This document shows positions 12,876-22,028 of a stretch of 39,980 bases of DNA, piece by piece. The notes beneath the pieces were generated by a model. That model was not told the origin of the DNA and searched no databases. It worked only from the letters and a program-made list of their open reading frames with translations. The number at the start of each line of letters is the position of its first letter. Positions within the stretch are counted from its first letter, which is position 1. The stretch is from an uncultured Prevotellaceae bacterium. GTDB lineage: Bacteria > Bacteroidota > Bacteroidia > Bacteroidales > Bacteroidaceae. Both the position numbers and the translations under genes were made by a program. The stretch is taken from positions 1 through 39,980 of the forward strand of contig ONSV01000025.1 of NCBI GenBank assembly GCA_900320585.1. Direction: 5' to 3'.

Positions 12876-15800
12876 TCACTCTTCTGTCTTGCTTTTGCGA
12901 CGCAACAACATCATCAATCCTGTCAGCAAGACGACCACCACGATGACAGCGGCAATCACCATCGTTGGCGACGAACCTATGTGACCAGAGGCCCCGTCGA
13001 CCTTCTCCAGCACCATGTTCTCGCTGCGCTGTCCTTTGGCAAATGCCATTTGCCGCTTGTATTCCTTTCCTGCCTCGCCAGAGAGCCGGCTCTCCACAAA
13101 ATGCTGAAGCGGCTGATTGTTGCATACGAAATCTGTGCATGCGGCACCACCTTCCTTTGTGATGTCGGCATGGAGCTGGGCTGTCGCGCTGAGCTGCTCG
13201 TCGGAAGGCTTCCAATAACCCTTTCGTGCGCTCTCGAGCATCACCGCCGTCATGGATTGGAATGCCGCCGGGTTCTTCTGCAACATGAAATCCTTGATGC
13301 CAAGATGTTCTTCATCGGCCACATACATCCTATAGAGGTCGTGGTAGACATTCTCGTCGAGAGAGGATGGACGGGTGACAGACCATCCGAAGATGTTGCG
13401 GAACATCTCGCCGAACATTTGTGCCGTACCTTCGTCGCCCTTCATGCGCTCCTTTACAAAAGCGGGGTTGAGCAGTGTGGTGCGCATCTCCACGTCAACA
13501 GCCTCCTTCACGTCCTGCATCCTTGGGTTGGAGCGGTTGCGGTAGTCGGCCATCAGCGCATCGGGTTCCTTGCCAGTCAAGGCTTTCACCGTCATCGAAA
13601 GCCCTCCCGTGAATTCATACACATGGTCGAGCGAGATGGGACCCCAGGTGTTGCTCTGCCGGGGTTGCACCACGACATCGGTCTGCTTCAAGGCCGCCTT
13701 GAACAAATCCTTCTGGCAGGCGCCCCAGTTCTGCTCGTCGCCATAAGCGGCACACATGTTGTTGAGGTATCCGTTGGTCAGCTCCTTTGTGTCCGTCCAT
13801 TGGCCGCTCCGCTCTATGTAGTTCATCATCCCTGTGCTGTAGCCATTGTTGACGGGGCCGAAAACCCTCAGCGAAGACAACTCTCGTGCCTTTTGGGGTG
13901 TCACTCCCTTGTCGATGAGCTCCTTTTCCTGTGCCAGGGTGCCCTCACGCACGAAGTTGGAGTCTTCTTTCTCGGCCGACACCAACTGTATGGCCTCCGT
14001 GATGAGTTTCAGGCGTGAGTCGGCGATGTCGCGCAACTGTCCGCTCACTTGGACTACGACATCCACACGGGGCCGACGGAGGTCTTTGGCCGGCACCACC
14101 CTGAGACTGCCTATGCGCCCCTGGCTGTCGCGCACGGGTTCCACCCCCAGCATCCATAATGCTTGTGCGATGGTGGCGCCTCCGGTGGTGATGAACTCAC
14201 CAGCCCAGAATGTATAGCACACCTTTTTGGGGTAGGCTCCATGCTGCTTCTTGTATTGCGCCAGGGTGGTCTCGGCCAACCGTTTCCCATCCTCCCAAGC
14301 CTGGGCGTCGGGGGTGTTGTCGGGGTTGATGCTGAACATGTTCCGTCCCGTGGGCAGCACATTCGGATTCTGTACGGGGTCGCCTCCAGGAGCAGGAGCG
14401 ATGCTCCCACCGTTGAGCGCCCGTATCATGTTGTCGAACTCCGCTTTCGTGGAATGGAGAATGAGCGTGGCTTCCTCTGACGTACGGTAGGTGGAGAGCA
14501 CTTGCCGACGGGCTTTTGGCAGGTAGTGGTGCGCCACGAAGGCGTAGTCGCGTGCCTGTTTGTCGGTGATGCGCCCTTGCTGTTGGTCTTTCCGCGCCAT
14601 GTCGTAGGCAAGCGGGTCGGCATTCATGGCGAGGATGGTTTGCCGGAGCTGTTCGTCGGTGTAGGGCTGTCCCATAGTGTAGAATGCACCCTGCATCTTC
14701 TCGTTCGACAGTTCCTCCAGATGGGCATCGATGCGCTCCAGCTCTTCCAGCGTATAGGGCTTGGTGGGCATGCTGTCGAGCGAAAGGCTGCGATGCAGCC
14801 CCTCGTTGATGATTCTTCTCTTGATGTCTGTCACCAATGCCAGGTTGGTGCCCCCAGTCTCCACTGCTTTGTGCACATCGTTGAGCAGTGTGGCATATTT
14901 CTGCCGCATGCTGCTCTCGGCGTATGGAGGGGTGAGATAGGTGAGCAACGCGGCATGGCTGCGCCGCTTGGCGATGACCGCCTCGCCGATATTCCCCGTC
15001 GTATAATAGTAGAAATGAGGCGTCGCTCCTATCAGCTGGCTGCTCCAGTCCTGCTTCCTCATTCCGGCATCGCGCCCTGGCGTGAACTCCAGGTTCCCGT
15101 GTGTCCCGAAATGGATGAGCGCATCGGCCACGAAACCTTTCTGCACATACAGGTAAGGCGCCAGGTAGCTGTGTGGCGGCGGCACTTCCACACCATGCAC
15201 GAGCTTGAAGTCATCGTCGCCCAAAGCCGGACGTGGCTGAGGGAACAGCAGCACGTTGCCATACCTCAGGCAGGCCACGGCGATGCTGTCGCCGTGAGCG
15301 AGGAGGCTGCCAGGAGCCTTTCCATAACGTGCTGTCACCTCGGCATATTTCTCCGGTGCAAGCACCTCCTTGGCCCATTTCTCATACTCGGCCGTTGACA
15401 ACCACACCGGATGCCCTTTGCGCATATACTCCTGTTGCGCACCCTTGGCATACGAGCCGAGCACCAGTCCTTCTGTCCTCACCTGTCGCGCAAAGGCTTC
15501 GAGGCTGCCTGGCAAGCCCGACACGTCGTACCCCTCCTGGCGAAGACGGAGAAGGAAGTTGTACATCGAGGGGATGACCTCCATGCCGCTTGCCAGCAAG
15601 GCATCTTTGCCCGGACGTTTGAAATAGCCGATGGCAATGCGCTTGTCCTTGTTGGGTTTTGTGCGCAACGAGAGATAACGGCAGGCGTAGTCGACAAACA
15701 TCTGGCAACGTTCCACCTCGGCAGTATGTTTGAAGAAACCCTTCTGGTCCTTGTTCTGTGTGCCGATGCAGAAAGGCGCTATGCCGCCATCAATCTCTGG

Positions 15801-16727
15801 AATGACAATGCGTGCGTTCTTCGAACCGCTTGCCATGGGCTTCGACTCATTCATCCAGTCGTCGTGACTGCAAGAGAGCGGGTAGGGTGCGAGAAGCGGT
15901 ATGTTGTGCTCATTGAGCCAATGCACGAGGGTGTCGTTGCCTATCCTTCCCATCGCCATGTAAACCACCGCGTCGGGCTTGAGGCTGCGCAGCATCTTTT
16001 CGCGCTTTTTTCCCATGGCCGTCAGAGGATACACGTTCATCCCTCTCTGCGTGAGCATCGATATCAGCGTGTCGACATGCTCCCTGTTGCCTTCCATGGG
16101 GAAGGATATGCCAGAGATGAAAGCCACCTTTGGACCTTCCTGATGATACATGCCTTTTTCTTGCAGATAGGCCGTCAGCTCGTCAGCCGTCTTGAAATAG
16201 CGTCCGTACTCGCGGTGGTAGTACATGTTGGCCGGCACTTCCACGGGGGCGTCCACCTGTTGGTCGCCCCAGCGGTGGGGGGTGGCAATGTGGCGCAGGT
16301 AGCGCAGGCCGTTGCGGTAGTTCTGCCGGTTGTCGTTGTTGAAATAGCGTTGGAGCGTGGCTATCTGACCGTCGGTGAGATTGCGGTTCTCTACAAAGTC
16401 GCTGGAGCGCAGCGTCTTGGTGAAGATGGGAATGCCTTTCCCCGCTGCCTGCTCGATTTCCGCCATCTGCCCGTCGCTCAGGAAAATGCGGCGGGCATAG
16501 ACGATGATGGCGTCGAAGTCATCGATGTCGTGCATCTCATCGGCTTCCATGCACGTGACCTTGATGTGGCGGGAGTCGTTGTTGAGCACGAAGTCGGCCT
16601 GCTGCGCCTCCAGCGCATTCACAACGAGTATGCGCGTGGGCGACATCCAGTGATGCCATGCGGCATAGCCTGCCATGCCCAGGATGATGGACACGGCTAC
16701 CCAGAGAAGCCATTTGAGGTGCTTCAT
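12876..16727 (-). CDS. cobN: CobN/HmuS-like chelatase large subunit, membrane-anchored
   Basis: 1,283 residues, homologous to the porphyrin/corrin-binding large subunits CobN, BchH and HmuS. An N-terminal helix (LLWVAVSIILGMAGYAAW, about 6-23) and a C-terminal helix (MVIAAVIVVVVLLTGLMML, about 1255-1273) with a basic RRKSKTEE tail indicate a large periplasmic body tied to the inner membrane, unlike cytoplasmic CobN. Family motifs: PPPHSYLAPYLYVQKG and ALIHFGTHGNLEFTPGRD at about residues 520-555, and WGPISLDHVYEFTGGL near 1035. HmuS proteins in heme loci are reported to act in removing metal from heme; classical CobN inserts cobalt with CobS/CobT ATPases, which are absent here. The cobalamin riboswitch upstream points to a corrinoid or cobalt role. 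It shares 1 bp with the CbiK-like gene (TAATG). Confidence 0.9.
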   Translation of the reverse strand: MKHLKWLLWVAVSIILGMAGYAAWHHWMSPTRILVVNALEAQQADFVLNNDSRHIKVTCMEADEMHDIDDFDAIIVYARRIFLSDGQMAEIEQAAGKGIPIFTKTLRSSDFVENRNLTDGQIATLQRYFNNDNRQNYRNGLRYLRHIATPHRWGDQQVDAPVEVPANMYYHREYGRYFKTADELTAYLQEKGMYHQEGPKVAFISGISFPMEGNREHVDTLISMLTQRGMNVYPLTAMGKKREKMLRSLKPDAVVYMAMGRIGNDTLVHWLNEHNIPLLAPYPLSCSHDDWMNESKPMASGSKNARIVIPEIDGGIAPFCIGTQNKDQKGFFKHTAEVERCQMFVDYACRYLSLRTKPNKDKRIAIGYFKRPGKDALLASGMEVIPSMYNFLLRLRQEGYDVSGLPGSLEAFARQVRTEGLVLGSYAKGAQQEYMRKGHPVWLSTAEYEKWAKEVLAPEKYAEVTARYGKAPGSLLAHGDSIAVACLRYGNVLLFPQPRPALGDDDFKLVHGVEVPPPHSYLAPYLYVQKGFVADALIHFGTHGNLEFTPGRDAGMRKQDWSSQLIGATPHFYYYTTGNIGEAVIAKRRSHAALLTYLTPPYAESSMRQKYATLLNDVHKAVETGGTNLALVTDIKRRIINEGLHRSLSLDSMPTKPYTLEELERIDAHLEELSNEKMQGAFYTMGQPYTDEQLRQTILAMNADPLAYDMARKDQQQGRITDKQARDYAFVAHHYLPKARRQVLSTYRTSEEATLILHSTKAEFDNMIRALNGGSIAPAPGGDPVQNPNVLPTGRNMFSINPDNTPDAQAWEDGKRLAETTLAQYKKQHGAYPKKVCYTFWAGEFITTGGATIAQALWMLGVEPVRDSQGRIGSLRVVPAKDLRRPRVDVVVQVSGQLRDIADSRLKLITEAIQLVSAEKEDSNFVREGTLAQEKELIDKGVTPQKARELSSLRVFGPVNNGYSTGMMNYIERSGQWTDTKELTNGYLNNMCAAYGDEQNWGACQKDLFKAALKQTDVVVQPRQSNTWGPISLDHVYEFTGGLSMTVKALTGKEPDALMADYRNRSNPRMQDVKEAVDVEMRTTLLNPAFVKERMKGDEGTAQMFGEMFRNIFGWSVTRPSSLDENVYHDLYRMYVADEEHLGIKDFMLQKNPAAFQSMTAVMLESARKGYWKPSDEQLSATAQLHADITKEGGAACTDFVCNNQPLQHFVESRLSGEAGKEYKRQMAFAKGQRSENMVLEKVDGASGHIGSSPTMVIAAVIVVVVLLTGLMMLLRRKSKTEE

Positions 16728-17566
16728 TATTTGTTGAACTGTTTTTTGATATGCTCGATATAGATGTCTTGTATTTCAGGCACTTCGCCGAGGCCCTCGA
16801 TATGCAACACCACCTGAAGCCCTTCTTGCTCCAACGTCTCCTTCCATTCCTTGGAGATGTCGTTTTGGGCATGGTCGCCAGCCACGAAGAGGAACGGCAC
16901 CAGTGTCACTTTCCGGCCTTTGGCCGCCTTGATGAGACGGATGGCATCCTCTTGTGTGGGATAGCCCTCGATGGTGCTCACATGGCAATTGGCATTGCCC
17001 GATGCCTTGAGCATATAGTCGAGCTGTGAGTAGAGCGCTGTGGCGGGGGTGGGCGTGCCATGGCCTACCAGCAGCAGATGCTCGCGTTTTTTCATGTCGA
17101 CGGGATGCCGGCGGGCCAGGATGTCGGCCACATGCATGGCGTCCTCCACGTCGTAAAGCAATGGCTTTCCGATGGTGATGTCGGTGAAAAAGGGACGCAA
17201 CTGCTCGACCTCACGCCTGAGCAAATCCATCTCCACCCCATCGATAATGTAGGTGGGCTGGATGATAATCCGGGTGTATCCATCGGCACGGAGCCGGAAA
17301 AGGGCTTCCACAGGATTGTCCTTGCTGACACCACGCGACTTCAGCCGCTTGACGACGATGCGTGAACTGTAGCTGTCGCGCACCTCCATGCCGGCGAAGG
17401 CCTGCCGGGCTTTCGCGTTGATGGCCTCAATGGTCTTGGCGCGTGTGTCGTCGTAGGTGGTGCCGAAATGCACCATGAGGATGGCGGTGGGAGGCTCAAC
17501 AACGTCCTGTGCGCGGACAGATGCCGCGCACAGGATAATGGTGATGAATAAGAAAATTCGTCTCAT
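16727..17566 (-). CDS. cbiK: Exported CbiK-type (sirohydrochlorin cobaltochelatase-like) protein
   Basis: 279 residues from the ATG at 17566 (MRRIFLFITIILCAASVRAQ), giving a clean signal peptide; a longer reading from 17635 would hide it. The body is a class II chelatase fold: ILMVHFGTTYDDTRAKTI at about 32-49, YTRIIIQPTYIIDGVEMDLL at about 108, HLLLVGHGTPTPAT with the active-site His at about 175, and LVPFLFVAGDHAQNDIS with the second His at about 230. CbiK inserts Co2+ into sirohydrochlorin in the cytoplasm, but exported versions exist (for example in Desulfovibrio) and are linked to metal or heme binding in the periplasm. Its partner is very likely the CobN-like protein encoded immediately downstream. 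Confidence 0.88.
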   Translation of the reverse strand: MRRIFLFITIILCAASVRAQDVVEPPTAILMVHFGTTYDDTRAKTIEAINAKARQAFAGMEVRDSYSSRIVVKRLKSRGVSKDNPVEALFRLRADGYTRIIIQPTYIIDGVEMDLLRREVEQLRPFFTDITIGKPLLYDVEDAMHVADILARRHPVDMKKREHLLLVGHGTPTPATALYSQLDYMLKASGNANCHVSTIEGYPTQEDAIRLIKAAKGRKVTLVPFLFVAGDHAQNDISKEWKETLEQEGLQVVLHIEGLGEVPEIQDIYIEHIKKQFNK

Positions 17567-17579
17567 TGCTTGGTAATGG

Positions 17580-18938
17580 TTAGTCCTCCACAAGACGGAT
17601 TTGCTCGAAGTAGTAGCCTTCGGCCACGTCGACACCCTTGGTCACCGCGCCGGTGGCGACATCATAGACATAGACGCAGGGGGCTGCATTCTGTGTGTTG
17701 ACACCGAAGAACACCTTGCCGGCACCCCTGTCGAATGCGGAGCGCTGTGAGAAGCGGCCACTGCTGTAGTCGATGTCGGAGCCGTTGACGGCCATGCGGG
17801 TGCGTGTGTTGGCATTGAGGTCGATGACGCTGTAGTAGTGGCTGTAGCTGTCAATCTGGTTGGCCTTTCTTGTTCCTCCCTTGCCGTCATCCTCGGTGAG
17901 GGCGTCGTTGCGTGAATAGGTGAACACCTTTCCGTTGCCGAGATATTGTGCGGTCAGCAATTTGCCGTCGGAGTTGGGGAATCCGTTATAGCCTGCGTCG
18001 AAGTTGTAGTTGCCCTTGCTGATGCGCAGCAACTTGCCTTCCTCTCCAATCTCGGTATCGCTGAAGGCGACGAGGTAGAGGTTGCCTTTCTCATCGAAGA
18101 AGGTGGTCTGCTGAAGCAGCTCTCCATAGGCAGAGCCAGCCATCTCGTTGGCCTCGCTGTTGATGATGTCCTGCTCTACAGCCATCGTGTTGGCATCGAT
18201 GACGGCGATATGGAAATTAGGCTCGTTCTTGGCGGTTCTTCCCGAACCTTTCTTGCAGTAGTAGAAATAGAACAGCTTGTTGTCGCTCTCGCGGTAGGCA
18301 AGGATGCCGCTGGTGGTGAAGCTGTCGTAGCCTTCAGCTACCTGGAGGCTGAGCGTGCCCTCGCTGATGATGCTCATGTCGTCGGTGTTGAGCTTGGTCC
18401 ACACGATGGCGTTCTTGTCGCCGTTGGCAGCCATGATGATGAGGGTGTTGTCGCCGGTCCAGGCGTGGCAGTACTGACGGGTATTGTAGGTGTTCTCGCG
18501 GAAGGGCTGTGCCTGCACCACCTCCATCTTGTTGTTGACAAACTGCAGTTTGACAAAACGGTCGGCCGAGACGGGCACCTGGTAATAGTATTTGCCTTTG
18601 AGAATCATCTCCATGGAGTAGTCGGCATTGATTTCAGCTCCCATGTTCTTGAAGTCGACGGTGGGCCCGCCGTCCAGGGTGGTGCGGCTCTGCATGATGG
18701 TTGTAACATCACGTCCCATACCTCCCTGCTTGCCTACCGTGACGGTGAGGTCGAAGTGGTGGGGCACATCGATAAAGGGATCTTGAATCTCGTCGAAGGT
18801 CACGTCCTGGATGTCGTTGACGTTGATCTCCAATGTCGTGCCGTCGGTCTTGAGGATTTTCATCACATACTGGTTCTGGGCATGGATGCCGAGACACAGC
18901 ATCATGGTTGCTGTCAAAGCGAGTAATATTCTTTTCAT
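17580..18938 (-). CDS. DUF4374-type secreted beta-propeller-like protein with N-terminal DGT segment
   Basis: 452 residues. Signal peptide MKRILLALTATMMLCLGIHA, then a short segment YVMKILKTDGTTLEINVNDI (about 23-45), then a repetitive domain with propeller-like strands (NTLIIMAANGDKNAIVWTKL; GKLFYFYY-type; GKVFTYSRNDAL). This fits DUF4374, whose members include surface proteins of xenosiderophore uptake loci (XusB type, from memory). Unlike those it lacks a lipobox Cys. Next to a TonB receptor it probably captures the ligand for the receptor, a role like BtuG for B12 (inferred). It lies 13 bp before cbiK. Confidence 0.8.
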   Translation of the reverse strand: MKRILLALTATMMLCLGIHAQNQYVMKILKTDGTTLEINVNDIQDVTFDEIQDPFIDVPHHFDLTVTVGKQGGMGRDVTTIMQSRTTLDGGPTVDFKNMGAEINADYSMEMILKGKYYYQVPVSADRFVKLQFVNNKMEVVQAQPFRENTYNTRQYCHAWTGDNTLIIMAANGDKNAIVWTKLNTDDMSIISEGTLSLQVAEGYDSFTTSGILAYRESDNKLFYFYYCKKGSGRTAKNEPNFHIAVIDANTMAVEQDIINSEANEMAGSAYGELLQQTTFFDEKGNLYLVAFSDTEIGEEGKLLRISKGNYNFDAGYNGFPNSDGKLLTAQYLGNGKVFTYSRNDALTEDDGKGGTRKANQIDSYSHYYSVIDLNANTRTRMAVNGSDIDYSSGRFSQRSAFDRGAGKVFFGVNTQNAAPCVYVYDVATGAVTKGVDVAEGYYFEQIRLVED

Positions 18939-18965
18939 AACTTTTAGTTTTTGTTTGTTGTTTTT

Positions 18966-19436
18966 TTACTGATTCAGGATTTTGATGCTGGTTTTTGGCA
19001 TTTTCACGATGTAGAGACCCTTGCCCAGCGTGGTGAGGTCGATGTCGGCACTGCCGTTGTCGGCGATGCGGTAGGCACCCACCATCCGTCCGTCGGTGGT
19101 ATAGACACGCACGACATCACCGGTCTTGGCATTTGCGATGTAGAGGTGCCCCATCTCGATGCGTGGCTTCTCTTCTGTCATCTCGAAAATGCCTAAAGGG
19201 GTTTCCGAGAAATAGTATTTGGCCACGTCGCCCAGCGATGCGGACACTTTTTCCTGGCCTGCCACAGTCACTTTCAGCTCGCCGCCCTGGCAGGTGATGA
19301 CGGGCTTGTCCTGGAGGGCGATGACAGTCTGCGTGCCGTCCTTCAGGTCGAACACGACATACTGCATTCCCTCGGCGCTGGCACTGGCGGTTACCATCAG
19401 CACCAGCATGGTGAATAAGAATTTCAGTTTTTTCAT
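18966..19436 (-). CDS. Small secreted protein with DGT segment and C-terminal sorting-like tail
   Basis: 156 residues from the ATG at 19436 (MKKLKFLFTMLVLMVTASAS, signal peptide); longer readings overlap the receptor gene. Mature N-terminus: MQYVVFDLKDGTQTVIAL, the same DGT-type strand motif as in the neighbouring DUF4374 protein. The C-terminal about 70 residues (VVRVYTTDGRMVGAYRIADN; LTTLGKGLYIVKM) look like a T9SS-type C-terminal sorting domain (Por_Secre_tail). It is a clear relative of the protein at 24.9-25.4 kb, which has the same position in a second TonB-receptor operon. Function unknown. Confidence 0.82.
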   Translation of the reverse strand: MKKLKFLFTMLVLMVTASASAEGMQYVVFDLKDGTQTVIALQDKPVITCQGGELKVTVAGQEKVSASLGDVAKYYFSETPLGIFEMTEEKPRIEMGHLYIANAKTGDVVRVYTTDGRMVGAYRIADNGSADIDLTTLGKGLYIVKMPKTSIKILNQ

Positions 19437-19447
19437 CTTGTTAGTTG

Positions 19448-21616
19448 TTAAAATGTATGTTGGTTGGATGATTGCAAGAGGATTCGGAATTTGGCAAACA
19501 GGGCTCGGCCGGGTTTCTGCAACTTGTAGTTGTCGTAAATGGTGCGGTCGAAGAGGTTGTCGCAACTCACCGACAGGTTATAGCGCCCCTGATGCCAGGA
19601 ATAGGTGGCTTGGGCGCCAAAAATGTTTTTCTCGGGTATGCGTGCCTTGGTGTCGAGAGCGCCGTAGCCTTCCCATGAGAGATAGAACCAATGCACCCAC
19701 TGGTAGTCGACGCCCAGATGCAGGTGGTCGCCTTTGGCAAAAAGGTTGCGGAAATGGTAGTGCGCCTCGGCAGAGGCGAAGAACCAGGGACGGTTGGGCA
19801 CGTGGTTGTTGAAAGTGACGGAGGGCTTGCCGTCGCTCTTGAATTCCATGCGGTCGCGCGCGTCCTGCCAGGTCACGTTGCCCACCACTTGAAGCCGCTG
19901 CTGCCAGTCGTAGCGCAACTCTCCTTCGATGCCCTTGATATGCACCGCCGGCACGTTGACGTATTGCATCATTCCTTCTTTCTCCGACACCTGTGGCTGG
20001 ATGTAGTTGTCTACATGGCGCAGGAAGCCGCTCACCTCGTAGGAGAGGGTGTGGTCGTTGCTCTTCAGCGTGCCGAAGATGCTGGCATTGACATTCTCGC
20101 TCTTCTCGGGCTCGAGGGTGACATTGGCGTAGATGGTGGTTCCGTTGCCAAGCAGTTCCCTGGCGAGCGGCAACCTGACGCTGTGCTCATAGCTGGCCTT
20201 GACCGACAGCGGTTCCATCAGCTGGAAACGGAGTCCCGCTCCCCATCCTAAGTCGTTCTGGGTGTTGGAGCCTTGGACGTCCCTCGAACCTGTTACCGTA
20301 GGGATATCTGTCTGTTGAATGTCGAGATGGTTGATGTAATCCTTGATGAAGAAGGTGTTGGCCATCCTCCCTCCGAAGAGCGACTGGTTGTAGGCCAGTC
20401 CGAGAATATGTTTTTCAAGGATGTCGTTGGCAGGCTCGAAACTCTTGTCCACCTCGTCCCATCGGTCATTTCCTGTGCGGTTGAGGGCATAGCTTAGGTT
20501 GACAAGATGTCCTTCGGCAAGACTGTAGGTGAGGTCGGCGCGCCCGATGGTCAGCGGTCGCTTGTAGTGGCGCAGTGAGCGTGCCCTGCCGGTGATTTCG
20601 TTGCGTGAGCTCTTGATGAATTCGCCGTTCCAATTGTATTTCCGATAGGTGGTGTCGACGGTTTCAGAATGGTCCCACGTATGCGAGAGCGACAGGGTGG
20701 CGCTGAGGTTGGGCAACAGGAAATGGCGTTTCTGGTAGTTGGCGAATATGTTCCACGCCTTGGTGTGCCTTTCTGCTTCGCCCACCACCTTGGTCTGTAT
20801 CTGGCCGGTCTGTATCTCCTTTTCCACCTTGTTGAAAGAGGCTCCGACAAAAAAATCATCGGCCCACCACTTGTCTCTCACGCCCACTTCCAATTGTCCG
20901 AGGAAGGAGAGATAGTCGTCGTGGAAACGCCTGCGGTCGGCTGCCACATACTCGCGGCTTTCCTCGTCCCACACTTCGACCCCCTTCATCATATAGTCGT
21001 TTTTGGAAGAGTTGATTCCAAATGTGGGACGGATGGTGAGGCCGTTGCGCAGCACGTATTGTCCGTTGAGGTCGCCTTTGTGGGTGTGATATGAACCGAT
21101 TCCGTAGGAGGCGTCCAGGTAGTTGGTCGTGCGGCGGTTGGTGACAATGTTCACCGCACCCCCCAGCGCGTCGCTGCTGAGCCAGGTGGGCACCACTCCC
21201 TTGTAGATTTCGATATGCTCGATAAGGTTCACGGGCAGGCTGGCGAGTGTCACCCCCGAGCCTTTGGTGTCGAGCGGCACACCGTCGATGAAGTAGCGCA
21301 CGGAGTTGCCCGACATGCCGTTGATGCTCAGGTCGAAGTCGGAGCCCACTCCGCCCTCCTCCCTGATTTTCACGCCGGCGGTACGGTCTACCAGACTGCT
21401 CAGCGAACTGATGCTACTTGCCACCGAGCGGATGTCGATGGCATTGACGGAGAAAGCCCCCTCGCGCAACCGCTGGGTTTTCGATTTGCCTGTCACCGTC
21501 ACATTGTTTAAAGTGATGGTGTCATTAGTCAGACTGCCCTTCTTACTTGGTGTTTGGGCATCAACGTACAGACATGACAGGCAGACTATCAACAAAAACA
21601 GTCTTCTTATCATCAT
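19448..21616 (-). CDS. btuB: TonB-dependent outer-membrane receptor (BtuB/HmuR-like)
   Basis: 722 residues. Signal peptide MMIRRLFLLIVCLSCLYVDA; plug domain at about 35-150 (ITLNNVTVTGKSKTQRLREG; SVRYFIDGVPLDTKGSG; IEIYKGVVPTWLSSDALGGA; VNIVTNRRTT), then a 22-strand type beta-barrel ending in a terminal strand with F (LFAKFRILLQ). It lacks the CarboxypepD_reg-like N-terminal extension of SusC proteins, so it belongs to the small-ligand (metal, heme, corrinoid) class. A cobalamin riboswitch sits in its 5' leader, making a corrinoid the most likely ligand; heme is the alternative, given the hmu-like genes downstream. First gene of an eight-gene operon. Confidence 0.9.
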   Translation of the reverse strand: MMIRRLFLLIVCLSCLYVDAQTPSKKGSLTNDTITLNNVTVTGKSKTQRLREGAFSVNAIDIRSVASSISSLSSLVDRTAGVKIREEGGVGSDFDLSINGMSGNSVRYFIDGVPLDTKGSGVTLASLPVNLIEHIEIYKGVVPTWLSSDALGGAVNIVTNRRTTNYLDASYGIGSYHTHKGDLNGQYVLRNGLTIRPTFGINSSKNDYMMKGVEVWDEESREYVAADRRRFHDDYLSFLGQLEVGVRDKWWADDFFVGASFNKVEKEIQTGQIQTKVVGEAERHTKAWNIFANYQKRHFLLPNLSATLSLSHTWDHSETVDTTYRKYNWNGEFIKSSRNEITGRARSLRHYKRPLTIGRADLTYSLAEGHLVNLSYALNRTGNDRWDEVDKSFEPANDILEKHILGLAYNQSLFGGRMANTFFIKDYINHLDIQQTDIPTVTGSRDVQGSNTQNDLGWGAGLRFQLMEPLSVKASYEHSVRLPLARELLGNGTTIYANVTLEPEKSENVNASIFGTLKSNDHTLSYEVSGFLRHVDNYIQPQVSEKEGMMQYVNVPAVHIKGIEGELRYDWQQRLQVVGNVTWQDARDRMEFKSDGKPSVTFNNHVPNRPWFFASAEAHYHFRNLFAKGDHLHLGVDYQWVHWFYLSWEGYGALDTKARIPEKNIFGAQATYSWHQGRYNLSVSCDNLFDRTIYDNYKLQKPGRALFAKFRILLQSSNQHTF

Positions 21617-21664
21617 TGCAGAAATTCACTCTACTCAGCCTTATTCCCGAGGCTTTCGTTTCGT

Positions 21665-21835
21665 CTGTTCAGCGACATGGCAGGTTTCCTGGCTCTCTCC
21701 GAAAAGTCTGCCTTCCCAAATCTCTCAGTGGCGTTTCTTGACTTTTCATAATGGAGATGACAGTAGCGGGTACTGCTCAGGACTTGCACCTGATTCCCTC
21801 TATACATGGGTGGAACACCCAGTATCACCATAGTC
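21665..21835 (-). promoter_or_regulatory. Cobalamin (adenosylcobalamin-type) riboswitch
   Basis: On the minus strand the B12 box reads AGCCAGGAAACCTGCC (21694-21679), close to the consensus AGCCAGGAGACCTGCC. Upstream, in the correct order, are GGGTGTTCCACCC, GGGAATCAGGTGCAAGTCC, AGCAGTACCCGCTACTGT, GCCACTGAGAGATTTGGGAA and GGCAGACTT, matching the conserved core of the class. Downstream of the box a short hairpin (AGCCT/AGGCT) and no T-run precede the receptor ATG by about 60 nt, which suggests control of translation (inferred). It should switch the receptor operon off when cobalamin is plentiful. Confidence 0.95.
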
Positions 21836-21840
21836 GGATG

Positions 21841-21870
21841 CAAAAATAATAATAAATCGTCAAAAAGCAA
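21841..21870 (-). promoter_or_regulatory. Promoter of the riboswitch and corrinoid-type operon
   Basis: TTG at 21870-21868, a 19-bp spacer, and TATTTTTG at 21848-21841 on the minus strand: an exact Bacteroidetes consensus placed to start RNA at about 21835, right at the 5' edge of the riboswitch. Confidence 0.78.
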
Positions 21871-21912
21871 AATATATCCTTGTTTTTATCTACAAACTGC
21901 GTGTGTTTGAGC

Positions 21913-22025
21913 AACTCCTGAACTCCAAGAAAAAAAGAGTAATGTCTGAACTCCTGAACTCCAAGAAAAAAAGAGTAATGTCTGAACTCCTAAACTCCTG
22001 AACTCCTGAACTCCTGAACTCCTTG
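21913..22025. repeat. GAACTCCT repeat cluster with a 36-bp tandem duplication
   Basis: Starts with AACTCCTGAACTCCAAG, then an A-run and AGAGTAATGTCTG; this 36-bp unit is repeated once (period 36, 21913 and 21949), then five GAACTCCT-type units follow. It is the reverse complement of the 36-bp unit at 5.50-5.57 kb with small changes. It ends 3 bp from the stop of the DUF6850 gene. Confidence 0.85.
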
Positions 22026-22028
22026 AAC

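Noticed and set aside
11255-21616. Plain heme-uptake (hmuYRSTUV) locus
   Set aside because: No HmuY-like hemophore is recognised and the leader is an unmistakable cobalamin riboswitch; heme as a ligand is kept only as an alternative.
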